From Thalassovita autumnalis (GTDB lineage Bacteria; Pseudomonadota; Alphaproteobacteria; Rhodobacterales; Rhodobacteraceae), in the NCBI RefSeq assembly GCF_001458255.1, contig NZ_CYSB01000030.1, forward strand, positions 209,204 through 273,203: a stretch of 64,000 nt of DNA. The letters run 5' to 3'. Shown piece after piece: positions 61,860 through 64,000 of this stretch. A program made the translations under genes and the position numbers. Numbering within the stretch: position 1 is the first letter of the stretch; each line of letters starts with the position of its first letter. The notes below the pieces were generated by a model, which did no database searches, was not told the origin of the DNA, and was given only the letters and a program-made list of their open reading frames with translations.

Positions 61860-64000
61860 CTAGAAATCCAGATCGTAGCGCAGCGACAGACCATAGACCT
61901 CATAGGCCGCCGCACCGATCCCATCATAGAACCCCGACAGTTCCAACCGCCCACCAGCCGCGCTCAGATGCGAAACTCCTAGCTCGACCCGGCCACTGCC
62001 GCCTTCATAATCGGTGCTGATCGGAACGGATCCACCGCTGTCTGATTTGAAAGCATAAGATCCCTGCAGCCCGCCCTGCAGGCTCCAGCCCGTGCGGCCG
62101 TCACCCAGAGGGGTTTCAAAATCCAGCCCAAGGGCGATCTGCCCATATTCCAACCTCTGTGCCGCAATCGGATTGCCCAGGCTATCGGTGTAGGCCCTTT
62201 GGTCATCGGTTGTGTAAGTGGCTGACAAGCTGGGGAAATAGGTGACCTTGCCGCGCTGAACTTCCCCGGTGACGGCGGTGTGCAACAACCACCGTTCGGT
62301 GTCGAACTGGTCGGTGTAGGTGCCAAAGGGGGAGATGTCATTTTCGCTCTGCCCGTAAAGCAGATAGGCCTCAAAGAACAACGGCTGTTCTGCCGCCCGC
62401 GCCGCGACATAGGGGCCAACCAGCCAGCCGCGCCCTTCGATCGACAGCGGGCCATTGCGTTGCTCGATCTTATCGACCTGCAGCATTGCGCCGACTGCAA
62501 CACGGTCGTTGACCCAGGTGTGCCCACCAAATGCCCCGAACAGGTAATCCGCCTTGCGATCCCCGGCATTGGAGCGCGCCCCCTGCAGTTGGAACCACAG
62601 CGGCGCCCCGCTGCGTGAGTTCAAGGCGAAGTTCAGCTGTTCACTTTTGGACGACAGTGTAAAGCCACCGGATGCACCACCAAACACAATCGAACGCAGA
62701 TCAGGCTGGTTGCCGATCAGAAGGTTTGCGCGGGTGTTGAGGAAGGTCGCGATTTCACGCTCGGTCTCCGCGGCGGTTTGATCCGCAATCGTGGTGCTGG
62801 CGGAGGCCTCATTCAGCGCCCCTGTGCTGGCGCTGCTGGCAATTCCTGCCGGGATGGAGATGCTGACGTCACCGCCGGTTGGCGTGATGGTGATCGTGTA
62901 GCTTGCGCCGCTGCCACTCAGCCCCGCGACGGTGCCATTGCTGACATTGACATCAGCCGCCACAAAACCGGTGACCGGTTCACTGAATGTCGCGGTTACA
63001 TCGAAGTTTCCGCCGCCGGACAGCGTGCTTGGCGCACCGGAAAGGACCACGGTTGGCGCCGCAGCGGCACTGCCACTGACCAAAATGTCAAAAGGCGCCT
63101 CATCTGGATCGTTGTTGGCCAGGCTTAGGGTGAAACCAAAGGCGCCACCGGCCGTAGGTGCGAAGTCGACCACAAGCGTAGTGCTGTTCCCCGGTGCCAA
63201 CATGGTGCTGGCGAGGGTCAGCGCGCTGACGGTGACATTGCTGCTGGCGGAGACGGCCGTGGCAACGGTTGGCGTGGTCAGTGTCAAAACATCCGTGCCG
63301 CCATTGCTGATCGTATAGGTGATTTGACTGGTGACCCCTTGGGCTGTGGCGGTGCTCACCGTGTCGGTGCCGCCGTCCGCCAAAGCGCCGCTTTCTGACG
63401 AACTGACGCTGATCTCCGGCGCGCCGGTGGCCGTGCCGGAGACGGTGATGTTGTAGGGGTTCTCATCGCCGTCGCCATTGACCATGGAGAGATCGAAGGA
63501 GAAGGCACCGGCCACGGTGGGGGTGTACTGCACGGTGAAGGTTGTGCTGCCACCGCCCGCCGCCACGCTGCTGCTGCCCGGGGCGGAGATCGTGCCAACG
63601 ACCACATTGCTGGCGCTGGAACTGGTTGCGGTGCTGAGCGTGAGCGCATCGGTGCCGGAGTTGGTGACGGTATAAGTCACGGTGACCGGGCTGCCGGCGG
63701 CACGGCTGCCCTGGGCGTCTGTCCCACCATCTGCCACTGCACCCGAGACCGAGGAGCTGACGCTGATCTCCGGCGCGCCGGTGGCGGTGCCGGAGACGGT
63801 GATGTTGTAAGGGCTCTCATCGCCGTCGCCATTGACCATGGAGAGATCGAAGGAGAAGGCACCGGCCACGGTCGGCGTGTACTGCACGGTGAAGGTTGTG
63901 CTGCCACCGCCCGCCGCCACGCTGCTGCTGCCCGGGGCGGAGATCGTGCCGACCACCACATTGCTGGCGCTGGAACTGGTTGCGGTGCTGAGCGTGAGCG
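61860..64000 (-). CDS. repeat-rich surface protein with C-terminal autotransporter-like barrel (5' end outside window)
   Basis: About 713 residues are visible, open at the right edge. From the edge inward there are two near-identical 118-residue Ig-like repeats (VGTISAPGSSSVAAGGGSTTF; FSFDLSMVNGDGDESPYNITVSGTATGAPEIS-type). A diverged third repeat follows, then a separate Ig-like domain (VVLSGAPSTLSGGGNFDVTATFSEPVTGF). The final 280 residues are beta-barrel-like (ADYLFGAFGGHTWVNDRVAVGAMLQVDKIEQ) and end in LRYDLDF, the terminal Phe expected of outer-membrane barrels. It is likely a type V secreted or barrel-anchored adhesin-like protein. Confidence 0.85.
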   Translation of the reverse strand, partial: LTLSTATSSSASNVVVGTISAPGSSSVAAGGGSTTFTVQYTPTVAGAFSFDLSMVNGDGDESPYNITVSGTATGAPEISVSSSVSGAVADGGTDAQGSRAAGSPVTVTYTVTNSGTDALTLSTATSSSASNVVVGTISAPGSSSVAAGGGSTTFTVQYTPTVAGAFSFDLSMVNGDGDENPYNITVSGTATGAPEISVSSSESGALADGGTDTVSTATAQGVTSQITYTISNGGTDVLTLTTPTVATAVSASSNVTVSALTLASTMLAPGNSTTLVVDFAPTAGGAFGFTLSLANNDPDEAPFDILVSGSAAAAPTVVLSGAPSTLSGGGNFDVTATFSEPVTGFVAADVNVSNGTVAGLSGSGASYTITITPTGGDVSISIPAGIASSASTGALNEASASTTIADQTAAETEREIATFLNTRANLLIGNQPDLRSIVFGGASGGFTLSSKSEQLNFALNSRSGAPLWFQLQGARSNAGDRKADYLFGAFGGHTWVNDRVAVGAMLQVDKIEQRNGPLSIEGRGWLVGPYVAARAAEQPLFFEAYLLYGQSENDISPFGTYTDQFDTERWLLHTAVTGEVQRGKVTYFPSLSATYTTDDQRAYTDSLGNPIAAQRLEYGQIALGLDFETPLGDGRTGWSLQGGLQGSYAFKSDSGGSVPISTDYEGGSGRVELGVSHLSAAGGRLELSGFYDGIGAAAYEVYGLSLRYDLDF
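63415..64000 (-). repeat. 354-bp tandem coding repeats
   Basis: The stretch 63421-63646 recurs 354 bases further on (63775-64000) with only about seven differences. The period equals 118 codons, so the reading frame is kept. The array continues beyond the window. Confidence 0.9.

Overview
The window looks like an ordinary chromosomal stretch of a roseobacter-type alphaproteobacterium (Rhodobacteraceae, close to Phaeobacter/Ruegeria/Leisingera by general impression). The evidence is high G+C with strong GC-ending codons, the family content (two-ATPase dipeptide-type ABC operon, SAM-II riboswitch before metZ, c550-type cytochrome c, aa3 oxidase subunit I, FolE2, DUF1127, DUF2244, many EamA carriers), and typical neighbours such as glyQ-(DUF6446-like)-glyS-ppdK. 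There is no phage, insertion sequence, CRISPR array, rRNA or integrase. One tRNA is present (tRNA-Leu, GAG).

Layout. 1-5.3 kb: the 3' end of an HtrA/DegP protease, a peptidoglycan-binding lipoprotein, a 2Fe-2S ferredoxin with a VCBS-repeat protein, a DUF4253 protein and purD. 5.3-12.9 kb: xseA, then a peptide-type ABC importer (binding protein, two permeases, fused double ATPase) whose binding-protein gene is separated from the permeases by a 600-bp gap. 12.9-18.6 kb: AlkB-like monooxygenase, a small exported protein, YhhN, ftsY, an unknown protein, an EamA carrier and yciB. 18.7-24.8 kb: a glutathione transferase, metZ behind a SAM-II riboswitch with terminator and antiterminator, folE2, a DUF1127 small protein, trkH and a small lipoprotein. 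24.8-33.4 kb: an exported protein with a trypsin-like fold whose catalytic triad is replaced, the glycyl-tRNA synthetase genes, and a divergent pyruvate-phosphate-dikinase-like protein. 33.6-36.3 kb: SleB-type hydrolase and the folate genes folB (with an extra C-terminal domain) and folP. 36.3-44.2 kb: the most accessory part, with two paralogous EamA carriers around an ArsR/AHSA1 pair and a hemerythrin protein, ilvC, and an operon of two Lrp-type regulators enclosing an A+T-rich unknown gene, then a class V aminotransferase. 44.3-52.5 kb: a UbiH-family hydroxylase, a HAD nucleotidase, a GntR regulator, a glycosyltransferase with a GspE N-terminal domain and a CtrA-like site upstream, carA, a GatB/YqeY protein and DUF2244. 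52.6-64 kb: ctaD with an Fnr-like box, cytochrome c550, argC, an EamA carrier divergent from an AraC regulator, lipB, a peptidoglycan-binding protein, tRNA-Leu, a YbaY/META protein, and the C-terminal part of a repeat-rich surface protein ending in an autotransporter-like barrel.

Most genes are housekeeping. I found no wholly new multi-gene system. The best items for a second look are the complete SAM-II switch, the triad-less protease-like protein, the altered ATP-grasp half of the PPDK-like protein, the two-domain FolB, the foreign-looking gene embedded by ATGA overlaps between two Lrp regulators, the CtrA-like site before the glycosyltransferase, and the 354-bp near-identical repeats at the right edge.
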